A stretch of 64,000 nucleotides of DNA from PALSA-607 sp036501485 (GTDB taxonomy: Bacteria > Actinomycetota > Actinomycetes > Acidothermales > Acidothermaceae). The stretch spans positions 1 to 64,000 of the forward strand of contig DASYAG010000126.1 of assembly GCA_036501485.1 (NCBI GenBank). The letters are read 5' to 3'. Below are positions 7,597-16,567 of this stretch, piece by piece. Below the pieces are notes generated by a model, which did not search any database, had not been told where the DNA came from, and saw only the letters and a program-made list of their open reading frames with translations. Numbering within the stretch: the stretch's first letter is position 1; every line of letters begins with the position of its first letter. Both the position numbers and the translations under genes were made by a program.

Positions 7597-8754
7597 ATGA
7601 GACTCCGTAAGCCGTTCGCCGCGATCAGCATCGGATTGGCTGCTGTCGTCTTATTAGCGGGCTGCAGCAGTAAGAAGAGCACTGCAAGTGACGACGGCAG
7701 CGGAGATCAAACAGTGCAAGTGGAGCTGACTAAGGCGGGCTGCCAACCGACTCCGGCGAGCGTCGCGGCAGGCCACGTGAACTTCAACGTCGTCAACAAG
7801 AACGCGTCTGCCGTTACCGAAGCGGAGCTGCGTAGCAACGACCTCTCACACATTCTGGGCGAGCAAGAGAATCTCACCCCGGGACTCTCCGGCGGGTTCG
7901 CACTCAACGTGCAGCCCGGCGCGTACAAAATCAGCTGCCCGGGCGCCTCGCAGGCGCACTGGGAGTTCACCGTGACAGGCAAAGCGAGCGACACGTCGTT
8001 GCAGTCCAACCCACAACTCACTGCGGCGGTCACGGGGTATTCGGCGTACATCAAGCAGAACGTTGCCGACCTCATCATGCACACGCAGAGCTTCTGCGAC
8101 GCGATCAACTCGGGCAGCATTGCGCAGGCTGAGATGCTGTATTCACCGGCCCGCATCTACTACGAGCGGATCGAACCGGTTGCCGAAATCTGGGGCGACC
8201 TCGACACCGAGATCGACGGGCGTTGGGAAAATCCGGTAACCGATGTCGCGCAGTTCACCGGTTTTCACCGCATTGAGCAGCTGCTCTGGGAGACCGGCAC
8301 ACTCACCGGTGCGCCCGCGTTGTGCGCCGGGCTCGTCGATCACGAGAAGCAGCTGCAGACGTTGGTCGCGTCGGCCACCTACAGTCCGCTTGAAATGGCG
8401 GCCGGCGCAACGGACCTCATCAACGAGGCCGCGACCTCAAAGATCAGCGGCGAAGAAGAGCGGTACTCCAACGTTGACCTGCCGACTTTCAAGGCGAACG
8501 TCGACGGCGCAGAAGAAGTCGTCAACCTGTTCAGACCGTACCTGCAAGCCAATGACGCCAGCACCCTGAGTGAAATCGACCAGCGCTACCAAGGTGTACT
8601 CGCTGCATTGGGGCCCTACCAAGCGACGCCGGGTTACCTGAACACCGGATATGTCGAGTACTCAACCGTGCTCGAAGACCAGCGCAAGGCACTCTCAGGT
8701 GCGGTCAACGCACTTGCCGAGGCGCTGTCGAAGGTTACTGTCGAAGTCAGCTGA
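7597..8754 (+). CDS. efeO: Iron uptake lipoprotein EfeO (cupredoxin + M75 imelysin domains)
   Basis: 385 residues from ATG 7597; upstream in-frame codons are rejected because this start places a lipobox (LLAGC, Cys at about 23) at the end of a proper signal peptide. A cupredoxin-like domain (about 35-130) is followed by a peptidase M75/imelysin domain that contains the HxxE iron-site motif (FHRIE near 226-230). EfeO is the extracytoplasmic iron-binding partner of EfeU. It lies about 100 bases after efeU and 5 bases before efeB in the same operon; the gap contains no gene. Confidence 0.93.
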   Translation: MRLRKPFAAISIGLAAVVLLAGCSSKKSTASDDGSGDQTVQVELTKAGCQPTPASVAAGHVNFNVVNKNASAVTEAELRSNDLSHILGEQENLTPGLSGGFALNVQPGAYKISCPGASQAHWEFTVTGKASDTSLQSNPQLTAAVTGYSAYIKQNVADLIMHTQSFCDAINSGSIAQAEMLYSPARIYYERIEPVAEIWGDLDTEIDGRWENPVTDVAQFTGFHRIEQLLWETGTLTGAPALCAGLVDHEKQLQTLVASATYSPLEMAAGATDLINEAATSKISGEEERYSNVDLPTFKANVDGAEEVVNLFRPYLQANDASTLSEIDQRYQGVLAALGPYQATPGYLNTGYVEYSTVLEDQRKALSGAVNALAEALSKVTVEVS

Positions 8755-8759
8755 GGCGC

Positions 8760-10028
8760 GTGGTGCCAGACACGAGCGGGGCGGACGCCGGGGGCGCTGG
8801 CGTAGTTTCGCGGCGCCGATTTCTCGGCGGTCTCGGTGTAGTTGGTGCCGGAGCCGTAGCAGCTGGCTTCGGCGGTGGATACGCCGCGAAAGCCGCGACG
8901 ACATCGCACAGCGACCACTCGACGGTGCCGTTTTATGGCGAGCACCAAGCCGGCATCGCCACCCCCGCACAGGACCGGTTGGCGTTCGGAGTGCTCAACC
9001 TGGTTGACGGCGCGAGTCGCTCCGACGTCGCCGATCTGCTGCAGCAGTGGAGCGCCGCCGCCGTCCGCATGAGTCAAGGTCAGCTTGTCGGCGACAGCTC
9101 GTTGTTGAACGCACCGCCGCTCGACACGGGCGAGGCGCTCGACTCGGCCCCGTCGAACCTCACTGTCACGATCGGCTACGGGCCATCGTTCTTCGATAAG
9201 CGACTTGGACTGCAAGCGAAGAAACCTGCTGCGCTGCAAGAACCTCCGCCGTTGCCGAATGAGAATCTCGACCCCGATTACACCGGCGGCGATCTGTGCA
9301 TTCAGGCGTGTTCCGACAATCCGCTAGTCGCGTTCCATGCGGTGCGAAATCTCGCGCGACTCGGCATGGGCGTCGTGGTGCACAACTGGATGGAGCTCGG
9401 TTTCGGCCGCACGTCGACCACCAGCACTGCGGAGTCGACGCAGCGCAATCTGCTCGGGTTCAAGGACGGCACTCGCAACATCAAGTCGCAGCAAGCCGAC
9501 GTGATGAACGACTACGTCTGGGTCGGTAACGAGACTGATCAGCCATGGATGAAGGGCGGCAGCTACTTAGTCGCCCGACGGATTCGGATGTTCATCGAGA
9601 ACTGGGACCGTGACTACCTCGCCGATCAGCAGCACGTTATTGGTCGGGTCAAAGGCAGCGGCGCTCCCCTGAGCGGCGGCACCGAGTTCACCGAACCCGA
9701 CTTCGCGGTGAAGGACGGCCAAGGCGACTCGGTGATTCCGTTCGACGCGCACATCAGGCTCGCCAGCCGCGAGTCGAACGACGGAATCCAGATCCTGCGT
9801 CGTGGGTATTCGTTCACCGACGGCATCGACCCGGTGCGGGGCACATTGCTCGGCGGTCTGTTCTTCATCGCGTTCATGAAAGACCCTGACCAGTTCGTCA
9901 AACTTCAAACGCAGCTCGGCACTCACGACGCGTTGAACGAGTACATCCAGCACACCGGCAGCGCCGTTTTCGCCTGCCCGCCTGGCATCACGTCTGGCCA
10001 ACACTGGGGACAAGCGTTGTTCGCCTGA
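8760..10028 (+). CDS. efeB: Tat-exported DyP-type heme peroxidase EfeB
   Basis: 422 residues. A twin-arginine signal (SRRRFLGGLG near 15-24) followed by a hydrophobic stretch directs the folded heme protein across the membrane. The DyP signature GFKDGTRN (near 237) supplies the distal Asp, and the proximal His is probably that in FDAHIRLASRE. EfeB oxidises Fe2+ or releases iron from heme for uptake by EfeO/EfeU. Start is GTG 8760 or the adjacent GTG 8763, five to eight bases after the efeO stop, with GAGG just upstream. Full-length for the family. Confidence 0.95.
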   Translation: MVPDTSGADAGGAGVVSRRRFLGGLGVVGAGAVAAGFGGGYAAKAATTSHSDHSTVPFYGEHQAGIATPAQDRLAFGVLNLVDGASRSDVADLLQQWSAAAVRMSQGQLVGDSSLLNAPPLDTGEALDSAPSNLTVTIGYGPSFFDKRLGLQAKKPAALQEPPPLPNENLDPDYTGGDLCIQACSDNPLVAFHAVRNLARLGMGVVVHNWMELGFGRTSTTSTAESTQRNLLGFKDGTRNIKSQQADVMNDYVWVGNETDQPWMKGGSYLVARRIRMFIENWDRDYLADQQHVIGRVKGSGAPLSGGTEFTEPDFAVKDGQGDSVIPFDAHIRLASRESNDGIQILRRGYSFTDGIDPVRGTLLGGLFFIAFMKDPDQFVKLQTQLGTHDALNEYIQHTGSAVFACPPGITSGQHWGQALFA

Positions 10029-10069
10029 TGCTCTGCGGCAGACCCCACACTCTGCGGCAAGATAGTGCC

Positions 10070-10864
10070 ATGACAATCGAAGCGGTGTCGACGACGCACA
10101 CACTCACAGTGCCGAGCGTCGGTTCGGTTGAGCTCACCGTTGACTCGCGCGGCGAAGGACAACCGTTCCTGTTGCTACATGGCGGTGCCGGGCCGCAGTC
10201 GATGGCGCGGTTCTCGCAGCTACTGGCCGAGGCCGGCCACAACCGAGTGCTGACGCCGATTCATCCCGGGTGGGCCGGCACTCCGCGCTCAGACGGACTG
10301 GCCAGCATCGGTGGTCTCGCCGCCGTCTACGGCACGTTGCTCGACAAGCTCGACCTCGGCGATGTCACGGTCATCGGGAACTCGATCGGCGGCTGGGTGG
10401 CCGCCGAGTTGGCGCTGCTGAACTCACCTCGAGTCGGCGCGCTCGTGCTCGTCGACGCGGTCGGCATCGAAGTCGACGGACACGGTGTCGCGGACGTGTC
10501 GACGATGACGGTTCCCGAGATCATGGACCTGTCGTTTCGTGACCCTGCGCCGTTCCGCATCGATCCGGCGACGATCTCCGACGCCCAAAAGGCGATCATG
10601 GCCGGCAATACCGCGAGCATCGCGGTCTACACCGGCTCGCCGGCGATGGCTGACCCGACACTGCTTGGCCGTCTCGACGACATCACCGTGCCGACGCTGG
10701 TGTTGTGGGGTGACAGCGATCGAATCGTCGATGCCGAGTACGGCCGCGCGTACGCCGCAGCAATCCGCGCGGCACGTTTCCATCTGCTCCCAGGCACCGG
10801 GCACATGCCTCAGCTCGAGACGCCCGCGCTAGTACTGAAAGCACTGTGGTCCACGGCCGACTAG
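10070..10864 (+). CDS. Alpha/beta hydrolase
   Basis: 264 residues from ATG 10070; an upstream in-frame ATG at 10028 overlaps the efeB stop but lacks conservation-like sequence. Alpha/beta-hydrolase fold: oxyanion HGGAG near 37, nucleophile elbow GNSIGGW near 104, catalytic Asp in LWGDSDRIVD near 215 and His in PGTGHMPQLE near 244. The family includes esterases, epoxide hydrolases and C-C hydrolases; the substrate is not evident. It follows efeB by about 40 bases and may be read through from the iron operon, but no functional link is known. Confidence 0.88.
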   Translation: MTIEAVSTTHTLTVPSVGSVELTVDSRGEGQPFLLLHGGAGPQSMARFSQLLAEAGHNRVLTPIHPGWAGTPRSDGLASIGGLAAVYGTLLDKLDLGDVTVIGNSIGGWVAAELALLNSPRVGALVLVDAVGIEVDGHGVADVSTMTVPEIMDLSFRDPAPFRIDPATISDAQKAIMAGNTASIAVYTGSPAMADPTLLGRLDDITVPTLVLWGDSDRIVDAEYGRAYAAAIRAARFHLLPGTGHMPQLETPALVLKALWSTAD

Positions 10865-10879
10865 CTCGCGGGCCGGGCG

Positions 10880-11677
10880 TCAGGCGGGGTGTTCGTCGCC
10901 ACCGTGACCGGTCGCCCAGGCGATGCCGTACGTACCGAGTCCCGCCACGAGCCACGTCGCTGCGGTAATCACGAGCGCGAGCGCCGCCGCGACAACGGTG
11001 AACACGGATGCACCAACGGCGGCGAAACACAGCAGCCCCACCGCGCCAGCGCGGGCGCCTCGAGCATCGTCGCGGGCAGCAGCCTCGCCGTCCTCGTCGG
11101 CCACGAGCGTCAAGCTGGCAAGCAAAATCGCGGGGAACGCCAAGAGCGCTCCACCCACGAACGGACCAGCGCAGCGAGAGACCAATCCGGCCACCGCCGA
11201 CGTCCCGGCACCAAACACAAACCGAATCAACGCCTCTCGCGGCTTCACCTCTCGCAGCTTCGAAGGCTCGCATCGCAGGCGCGGCCGCGAGCTTTCAGCC
11301 CGGCGTCGAACTGGCGCGATCGCGGCGGCAGCTTTCGCCACTGGCAACGTCGCCAAGGCCGGCAACACGACGGCGACCGTGCCGACCCACGCAGTCAACG
11401 TGACAGCCGATCCGCGGAGCGCGCCGAACCGCTGCACCACGCGCGGCGCCAGCAAGCAATAAGCGACAAAGCCGGCCGCGCCAGCAACCATGCCGACGCA
11501 CGCGCGCCGGGCGTCCGACGAACCGCTGTAGGCGACGGTGATCATCAGGCTGCCGACCGCGATAGTGGGGGCCGCCGCGAAGACACCGGCGAACCGCTTC
11601 GGGCTCAGCGTCTCGGCGAGCACGGCAAACGCCACGACGAGCGCGCCACCGACGAGGGCCTTGAGCACGATCTCCAC
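10880..11677 (-). CDS. Membrane protein with duplicated DUF3147/GlpM-like half
   Basis: 265 residues, about eight hydrophobic segments arranged as two similar halves (1-120 and 145-265) separated by a basic, Arg-rich loop. Both halves begin with a similar pattern: GALVVAFAVLAE...FAAAPTIAVGSL in the first and GAGTSAVAGLVS...LAFPAILLASL in the second, suggesting an internal duplication of a small DUF3147-like module. Function is not known. It is convergent with the hydrolase gene and starts about 170 bases from the topoisomerase on the other strand. Confidence 0.75.
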   Translation of the reverse strand: MEIVLKALVGGALVVAFAVLAETLSPKRFAGVFAAAPTIAVGSLMITVAYSGSSDARRACVGMVAGAAGFVAYCLLAPRVVQRFGALRGSAVTLTAWVGTVAVVLPALATLPVAKAAAAIAPVRRRAESSRPRLRCEPSKLREVKPREALIRFVFGAGTSAVAGLVSRCAGPFVGGALLAFPAILLASLTLVADEDGEAAARDDARGARAGAVGLLCFAAVGASVFTVVAAALALVITAATWLVAGLGTYGIAWATGHGGDEHPA

Positions 11678-11747
11678 ACCGCCGTGGTTTCCCGCCCTGC
11701 AACCTGAACAAACGGTGAACTAGCGGTTGCCTGCAAGGACAACTGTC

Positions 11748-11773
11748 GTTTGGACGACGGGATGCTCGGGTAT
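11748..11773 (+). promoter_or_regulatory. SigB/SigF-type stress promoter for topoisomerase IB
   Basis: GTTT (11748-11751), 16 bases, then GGGTAT (11768-11773) match the actinobacterial general-stress sigma consensus. The spacer and flanks resemble the promoter at 58908-58933 well beyond the two hexamers. Confidence 0.7.
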
Positions 11774-11845
11774 CGCGGACCCTGGCGGTCGCCGCAAGCT
11801 GAGGCACCCGCCGTCCCGCTGGACTGGCTTGGTGAAGGAGCAAAC

Positions 11846-12898
11846 GTGGGACGCCGGTTGCGTCGATCGAAGTGCGACGGGCCAGGTATTGCGCGGCGAA
11901 AGCGTGGGGCGGGATTTGCGTACTACTACCCCGACGGTCGGCGGGTGAGCGAGGTCGACGTGCTCGCGCGGGTGAAGTCCCTGGTACTGCCGCCCGCCTG
12001 GACCGACGTGTGGATTTGCCCATGGCCGAACGGCCACGTTCAAGCTCTTGGCACCGACGCGGCCGGCCGCCGGCAGTACCGCTACCACGACGACTGGCGG
12101 CTGGTTCGCGATGCCGAGAAGCACGAACGCGTGCTGCGAATGGCGAAGGTGCTGCCCGCCCTGCGGACGAAGGTTGCCGACGACCTCGAGGGCACTGAGC
12201 TCGACCGACGCCGGGTGCTCGCCGCCGCCGTCCGTCTGCTCGACCTTGGTTTCTTTCGGGTCGGCGGCGAGAGTTACGCGGAGGCGCACAACACCTACGG
12301 CCTCGCGACGCTGCGCAAGGAGCATGTCGTGGTGCGGCGTCGTTCGCTGATGTTCGAGTACGACGCGAAGGGCGGCAAGCACCGCGTTCTGACCGTTATC
12401 GATCCGGACGTCTATGACGTGGTCGCGGCCCTGAAGCGCCGGCGCGGAGCTGGGTCGGAACTGCTGGCTTACAAGGATGCGGGCCGTTGGCACGACGTCA
12501 CATCCGGGGACATCAACGCGCACCTGCAGGAGATGTCCGGCGTCGACATGACCGCAAAGGATTTCCGTACGTGGCACGCCACCGTGCTCATGGCGGTCGC
12601 ACTCGCCGTCTCTACGCACGCGATTAATGTTTCGTCGGCTGCGCAAACTCGGGCGATCGCGCGCGCGTACCGCGAGGTGTCGGGCTACCTCGGGAACACT
12701 CCGGCCATCTGCCGCCGGTCCTACGTTGACCCCCACGTCGTCGAACTGTTCGAGCAAGGCGTGACCATCTCGCGCGAGCTGGATCGCCTTGGGTCCGCCC
12801 CGTCGTCCGGCCTTGCAACTCACGGAGCGGTTGAGACAGCGGTGGTGCGCATGCTCTCTAAGAGCCGACCCGACTCGTCTGTTCGCGCGACGGCGTAA
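11846..12898 (+). CDS. DNA topoisomerase IB
   Basis: 350 residues. Eukaryote/poxvirus-type IB topoisomerase, which relaxes supercoils through a 3'-phosphotyrosine. The N-terminal domain (RRSKCDGPGIARRKRG, about 4-19) precedes the catalytic domain; the catalytic Tyr is in CRRSYVDPHVVELF near 293, with active-site Arg/Lys in RVGGESYAE and the KDFRTWHA motif near 238. I chose GTG 11846: AAGGAG lies 5 bases upstream, and the earlier in-frame TTG 11750 and ATG 11762 fall inside the stress promoter. Family length is about 340-360. Stress induction is inferred from the promoter. Confidence 0.93.
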   Translation: MGRRLRRSKCDGPGIARRKRGAGFAYYYPDGRRVSEVDVLARVKSLVLPPAWTDVWICPWPNGHVQALGTDAAGRRQYRYHDDWRLVRDAEKHERVLRMAKVLPALRTKVADDLEGTELDRRRVLAAAVRLLDLGFFRVGGESYAEAHNTYGLATLRKEHVVVRRRSLMFEYDAKGGKHRVLTVIDPDVYDVVAALKRRRGAGSELLAYKDAGRWHDVTSGDINAHLQEMSGVDMTAKDFRTWHATVLMAVALAVSTHAINVSSAAQTRAIARAYREVSGYLGNTPAICRRSYVDPHVVELFEQGVTISRELDRLGSAPSSGLATHGAVETAVVRMLSKSRPDSSVRATA

Positions 12899-12906
12899 TG
12901 CCAGCA

Positions 12907-12958
12907 AAAGCTGTCAGCCCCCAGGCGCTTAAGAGAGCGTCCGGGGGCTGACAGCTTT
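12907..12958. terminator. Bidirectional terminator hairpin
   Basis: A perfect 16-bp stem, AAAGCTGTCAGCCCCC (12907-12922) and its complement (12943-12958), encloses a 20-base loop. A-rich and T-rich ends on the two sides suit both the topoisomerase gene and the convergent gene at 12974. Confidence 0.85.
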
Positions 12959-12973
12959 GGCGATGCCCAACGG

Positions 12974-13342
12974 TTAGTTGGCGATCTGGGCGGAGTTGGC
13001 CGCGCTGAGCTTGATCGTGACGGGTGCGACGCCGCCAGCGACCTGCGCCGCATCGACGGTGCTCATCCGCACGGTCACCGGTGAAACGTCGCCAGCGATC
13101 TGTGCGGCGTTCGCGGCGCTCAGCTGCACTGTCACTGGCGCGCTGTCGCCCGCAGCTTGCGCGACGTCGGCGGCGCTGATCTTCGGCACGACAGTGGTCG
13201 TCGAGGTGTGGTGCGTCGTCGCGATGTGGGAGACGAGGAAGGACGCCGCGACGAGGCCGGCGATGACAACGGCGACGGAGCGCTTCGTGCCGGTCGAGGA
13301 CTGGTTGGAGCTAACTGGCCGGGTGAGTGTGGTGGCGGTCAT
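12974..13342 (-). CDS. Small anchored protein with 19-residue repeats
   Basis: 122 residues from ATG 13342, with GAAGGAG 9 bases upstream. A short polar N-terminus, one hydrophobic segment (about 22-40) and then an exported-looking tail built of four repeats of about 19 residues, each beginning [ILM]SAA[DN]xAQxAG and ending PVTV. I do not recognise a family. Its architecture mirrors the protein at 16696, and the two share a nearly identical 97-base leader in inverted orientation around the large surface protein gene. Likely a membrane-anchored, cell-envelope-facing partner of that protein; this is inference. Confidence 0.7.
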   Translation of the reverse strand: MTATTLTRPVSSNQSSTGTKRSVAVVIAGLVAASFLVSHIATTHHTSTTTVVPKISAADVAQAAGDSAPVTVQLSAANAAQIAGDVSPVTVRMSTVDAAQVAGGVAPVTIKLSAANSAQIAN

Positions 13343-13373
13343 TGTGGTCTCCTTCTGGCTGGACCACCCCTGC

Positions 13374-13470
13374 GGTGATCGCCCTGAGTCCAAGGTGCTC
13401 GTAAGGAGCTAGGGCGGACATCGGGAGACCTCCTCAGATGAGGCCTAGGTACTACCTAGATTTCTGGACG
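13374..13470 (-). promoter_or_regulatory. Conserved leader element, copy 1
   Basis: 97 bases that match the element at 16568-16664 at 93 positions, in opposite orientation. On the minus strand it contains a palindrome TAGGTA-G-TACCTA, a hairpin CCTCA-TC-TGAGG, a strong GAGGAGG ribosome site, an ATG at 13421 and two more small hairpins (GCTC-CTTAC-GAGC; CCTTG-GACT-CAGGG). The ATG opens a 36-codon leader frame ending at 13311, overlapping the start of the real gene. It ends 31 bases before that gene's ATG. Confidence 0.85.
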
Positions 13471-13505
13471 CCGGGTGCGCGCGCCTTACGCCGCGCGACG
13501 GGCGG

Positions 13506-16313
13506 TTAGCCGCCGAGCGCTGCGGCGATGGCGCTTTGCACCGACGCGGACAGTGCGGCGACTCCACCGAAGATCACAGCGTTGGTGATCGTTGCCTTGC
13601 CACCGCTCAGGTAGTCGGCAGTCGCTGACGGCAACGCCGTCGTGGCCCCGAGCAGAATCGGCCCACCGGAATGCGCCTGGTAGGCACCACCACTCAAGGC
13701 ATCCGGGAACGTGACGCCGCTCGCGAGGCCGATGCTTGTCGGTGCGGAGAAGATCGCGGTGGCCACCGCAGCTGCAGTGGCATACCGGTCAGCGCCGTCC
13801 AGGGGAATCGCCGCTGGATCGGCCGCTACAGCTGGGCCGCCGACCGCGTAGACCGTCCCTGGGTGTGCGGTCAGGTAGGCCTCGACCGACGTCGTGAGCT
13901 TCGAACTGTTGGTCAACAAGACGACGCCATGCACCTCGGCTGCTGCCGGGCCGGCACTCAGCGCGTCGGGGAAGTTGGTTCCGGTCGCGAGGAACACCGT
14001 GCTCGGGCTACCCAGGGCGGCAGCCACCTTTAGCGCGGTGTCGTAGCGGTCGGTGCCGGCGTAGCGAACGACGTTGAATCCCAGACTCGTCAACTTGGTC
14101 GCGATGCTGTCCGGAATCGCTGCGGTTCCACCAAGGAGATACACGGTGCCGCCGGACGGCAGCACCCGCACAATTCCGGCCTGCGTTTCGGGTGTCAATG
14201 AGCTGCCCTGGACGAATAGCAGCGGAGCATTCTTCGCAGCTGCGAGTGCAGTGCCGACCAATGCGTCGGGGTAGTTGTCAGCGCGCGCCAACACGACCGC
14301 GCCCGCGCTGCCGGCACTTGGGTACTCGGCATTCATCGTCGCCACGGCGGTCAAGAAGCGGTCCGCGCCAGCGACGCGTACGAGCGCGGCAGTCGGCGCT
14401 GCAGGCCCGCCGCCACTACCAGTACTGCCACTGACAACGGCGTCAACTTCGTAGCTGAGCACGCTACTCCCGGACGCCGAGAAGGCGGTGGAATCCGTGG
14501 GCGTGAACGTGGCGGTGATCGAGTGAATCGCGACCGTCAGCGCCGTCGTTGTCAGGTCCGCAGTACCGCCCGACACCGAAACAGGGGCGCCCAGCGCGGA
14601 GGAACCGTCCATGAACTGCACGGATCCAACGGCATTGCTCGGAGCAACGGTTGCAGTGAAGTCGATCGAAGCGCCGACGGTCGCGGGACCGCCGGGAGTG
14701 GCCGAAATCGTCGTGGTCGTTGTGGTCACGCTCGGCGGCGCGGGTGTGACTGAGTTCGTCGACACGGACGCCGAGGACGTGCCTACCCCGTTCGTCGCCG
14801 TGATCTTGAACTTGTAGCTCACGCCGTCGGTCAGTCCGGTGAAGGCCAAGGTGGTGGCGCCGGTCGTCGTTTGGGGGAGAGTGGCGGGGGTCGAGGTGAC
14901 GGTGTAGCCGGTGATCGGTGAGCCGCCGTCATAGGGCGCCGTCCAGTTGACGGAGGCGGTGGCATCTCCAGCCATCGCGGTGCCAGGCGCAGGGATTCCA
15001 GGCGCTGTCGCAGCTCCGGGCGTGAACGAGAAGGCAATGAGGGACGTGTCGGCGAATTGGTTGTTCCAGTAAATGAACGCGCCGCCCATGTAGAGCGTGT
15101 TGGTGCTCTGGTCGACGTAGATCGCCTGCACGCCGCCGTTTCCACCGTCGGCATTCGCGTTGACGCTGCCGGTGATGGCGGGGTTCCACGACGTGACAGC
15201 CGAGTTCGTGTCGTCCAATTGAATGCCGAAATAGTTCGGTGCGGTCAGCGGATTGTCGGACGTGCTGTTGTGATAGCCCGCGACAGCGGTGTCGCCGACG
15301 CTTCCGACCGCCTGGGAGTCACCTCGGGTGGAGTACTTCCAAAGACGCGCACCGGTCGCAACATCGGTCAGGATCGTTTCGTTCGACGAGTCATTCACGG
15401 GGGCATGGCCGCCGATGCCGAGCAGTATCTGGTTCGCGGAAGGGCCGACCGACAAGGCGATGACCTCCTCGCCGTCGTAGTCGCCGTAAGTCGGGTCTTG
15501 CACGGTGCCCTCGTCCGCACGGAGATTAGCGTTGAATGCGGTGACGACTGAACCGTTGCTGGGGTTGACCTTCACCAAACCGTGCTGCGTCACAGCGCCA
15601 TAGGTCTCGAAAAGGCCGCCAACGTAAAGGAAACCGCCGGTGTCGAGCAACGCGTGCACGCCGCCGCCCGTGACGGCCTGCTGCCAGACGAGGGCTCCGG
15701 TCGTGGCGTCGCGCGCCTCCACGAAACCTAAGTCGCCGCCCACGTACACGTTGCTGGCATCGGATGCGATGGCCCGCACAGGGCCGGTCACCGCGGGGGC
15801 CCATGCAGTCACGTTGAACGAGGAGTCGAGTGCAGCGACATAGTTGCGCGCGGTCAGGCTGCCATTCATAGCGCCGACAGAAGTGAAGTCACCACCGATG
15901 TAGGTCACGCCGCCGAAGGTGTTGATCGCCCGCACGTAGCCGTTGGTCGCCGAACCGGATCCGGTGCCTACGGTCTGCCCGGCGAAGACGACCTGCCCAG
16001 TCAATTCGGAAATGACGGCGAAGTCGGTCGCGGCAACGGTCAGCGTTCCGCCGCCGGACTCAGGCTCGATCACGTTGGTGAAGTTGCCACCGATCGCCAG
16101 CTCGTCCGGGCCGACCTTGTTGATCGCGAGAATGTCGCCGTTAGTGCGGGCGAAGGTCAGCGGGGTCGCGTTGATCTGCGTGGTGGCTATAGGAGTGACC
16201 GCGGGCGTGAGGTTCGAGGTGGATGCGGACGCCGACAGGGCGACCACCACGCTCGTCGTCAGTAGCGCGCTCAAAGCCACGCCGGTGGCCGTGGTCAAAA
16301 ATGCCTTGCGCAT
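13506..16313 (-). CDS. Secreted surface protein: beta-propeller, FN3, Ig-like, three cell-wall-binding (CWB2) repeats
   Basis: 935 residues from ATG 16313 (GGGGGA about 7 bases upstream; the open frame extends to 16484 without a better start). Signal peptide 1-33 (LSALLTTSVVVALSASAS). Residues 40-437 form a DUF5122/propeller-like series with recurrent GG[DLN]FT and YIGG/YVGG motifs. A fibronectin type III domain (about 440-525) and an Ig-like repeat (about 525-625, VGSVQFMDG) follow, then three cell-wall-binding repeat 2 modules (about 640-935; GADRFLTA, GTDRYDTA, GADRYATA). CWB2 triplets anchor proteins non-covalently to wall polymers, so this is a wall-bound display protein. It is flanked by two small anchored proteins with matching leaders. 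Confidence 0.85.
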   Translation of the reverse strand: MRKAFLTTATGVALSALLTTSVVVALSASASTSNLTPAVTPIATTQINATPLTFARTNGDILAINKVGPDELAIGGNFTNVIEPESGGGTLTVAATDFAVISELTGQVVFAGQTVGTGSGSATNGYVRAINTFGGVTYIGGDFTSVGAMNGSLTARNYVAALDSSFNVTAWAPAVTGPVRAIASDASNVYVGGDLGFVEARDATTGALVWQQAVTGGGVHALLDTGGFLYVGGLFETYGAVTQHGLVKVNPSNGSVVTAFNANLRADEGTVQDPTYGDYDGEEVIALSVGPSANQILLGIGGHAPVNDSSNETILTDVATGARLWKYSTRGDSQAVGSVGDTAVAGYHNSTSDNPLTAPNYFGIQLDDTNSAVTSWNPAITGSVNANADGGNGGVQAIYVDQSTNTLYMGGAFIYWNNQFADTSLIAFSFTPGAATAPGIPAPGTAMAGDATASVNWTAPYDGGSPITGYTVTSTPATLPQTTTGATTLAFTGLTDGVSYKFKITATNGVGTSSASVSTNSVTPAPPSVTTTTTTISATPGGPATVGASIDFTATVAPSNAVGSVQFMDGSSALGAPVSVSGGTADLTTTALTVAIHSITATFTPTDSTAFSASGSSVLSYEVDAVVSGSTGSGGGPAAPTAALVRVAGADRFLTAVATMNAEYPSAGSAGAVVLARADNYPDALVGTALAAAKNAPLLFVQGSSLTPETQAGIVRVLPSGGTVYLLGGTAAIPDSIATKLTSLGFNVVRYAGTDRYDTALKVAAALGSPSTVFLATGTNFPDALSAGPAAAEVHGVVLLTNSSKLTTSVEAYLTAHPGTVYAVGGPAVAADPAAIPLDGADRYATAAAVATAIFSAPTSIGLASGVTFPDALSGGAYQAHSGGPILLGATTALPSATADYLSGGKATITNAVIFGGVAALSASVQSAIAAALGG

Positions 16314-16567
16314 AAAACGTCCCCCAGGACCTGTTCGGGCGCGTTGCCCACCTACACGGCGTATCCGCGTCTGACCTGCATCCTCCGTGACTCCGCGCTC
16401 AGCTGCCAACCAAACGGGCGAATTTAGCCTGAATGGACCAGGAGTAGACCTGTTCGACCAAATCCGAGCGCAGTCGATCGGCACTTGCGCGGCGTCCGGC
16501 TAGTCACTTCGACCCAGCTCGCTGCCCCACGAGCGAAACGACCGCGCTCTAAGGGTCAGACCCCCGC

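Noticed and set aside
16314..16390. Riboswitch (c-di-GMP or c-di-AMP) in the leader of the large surface protein
   Set aside because: Only a small GGGC hairpin is visible; the conserved core sequences of those riboswitches are absent.
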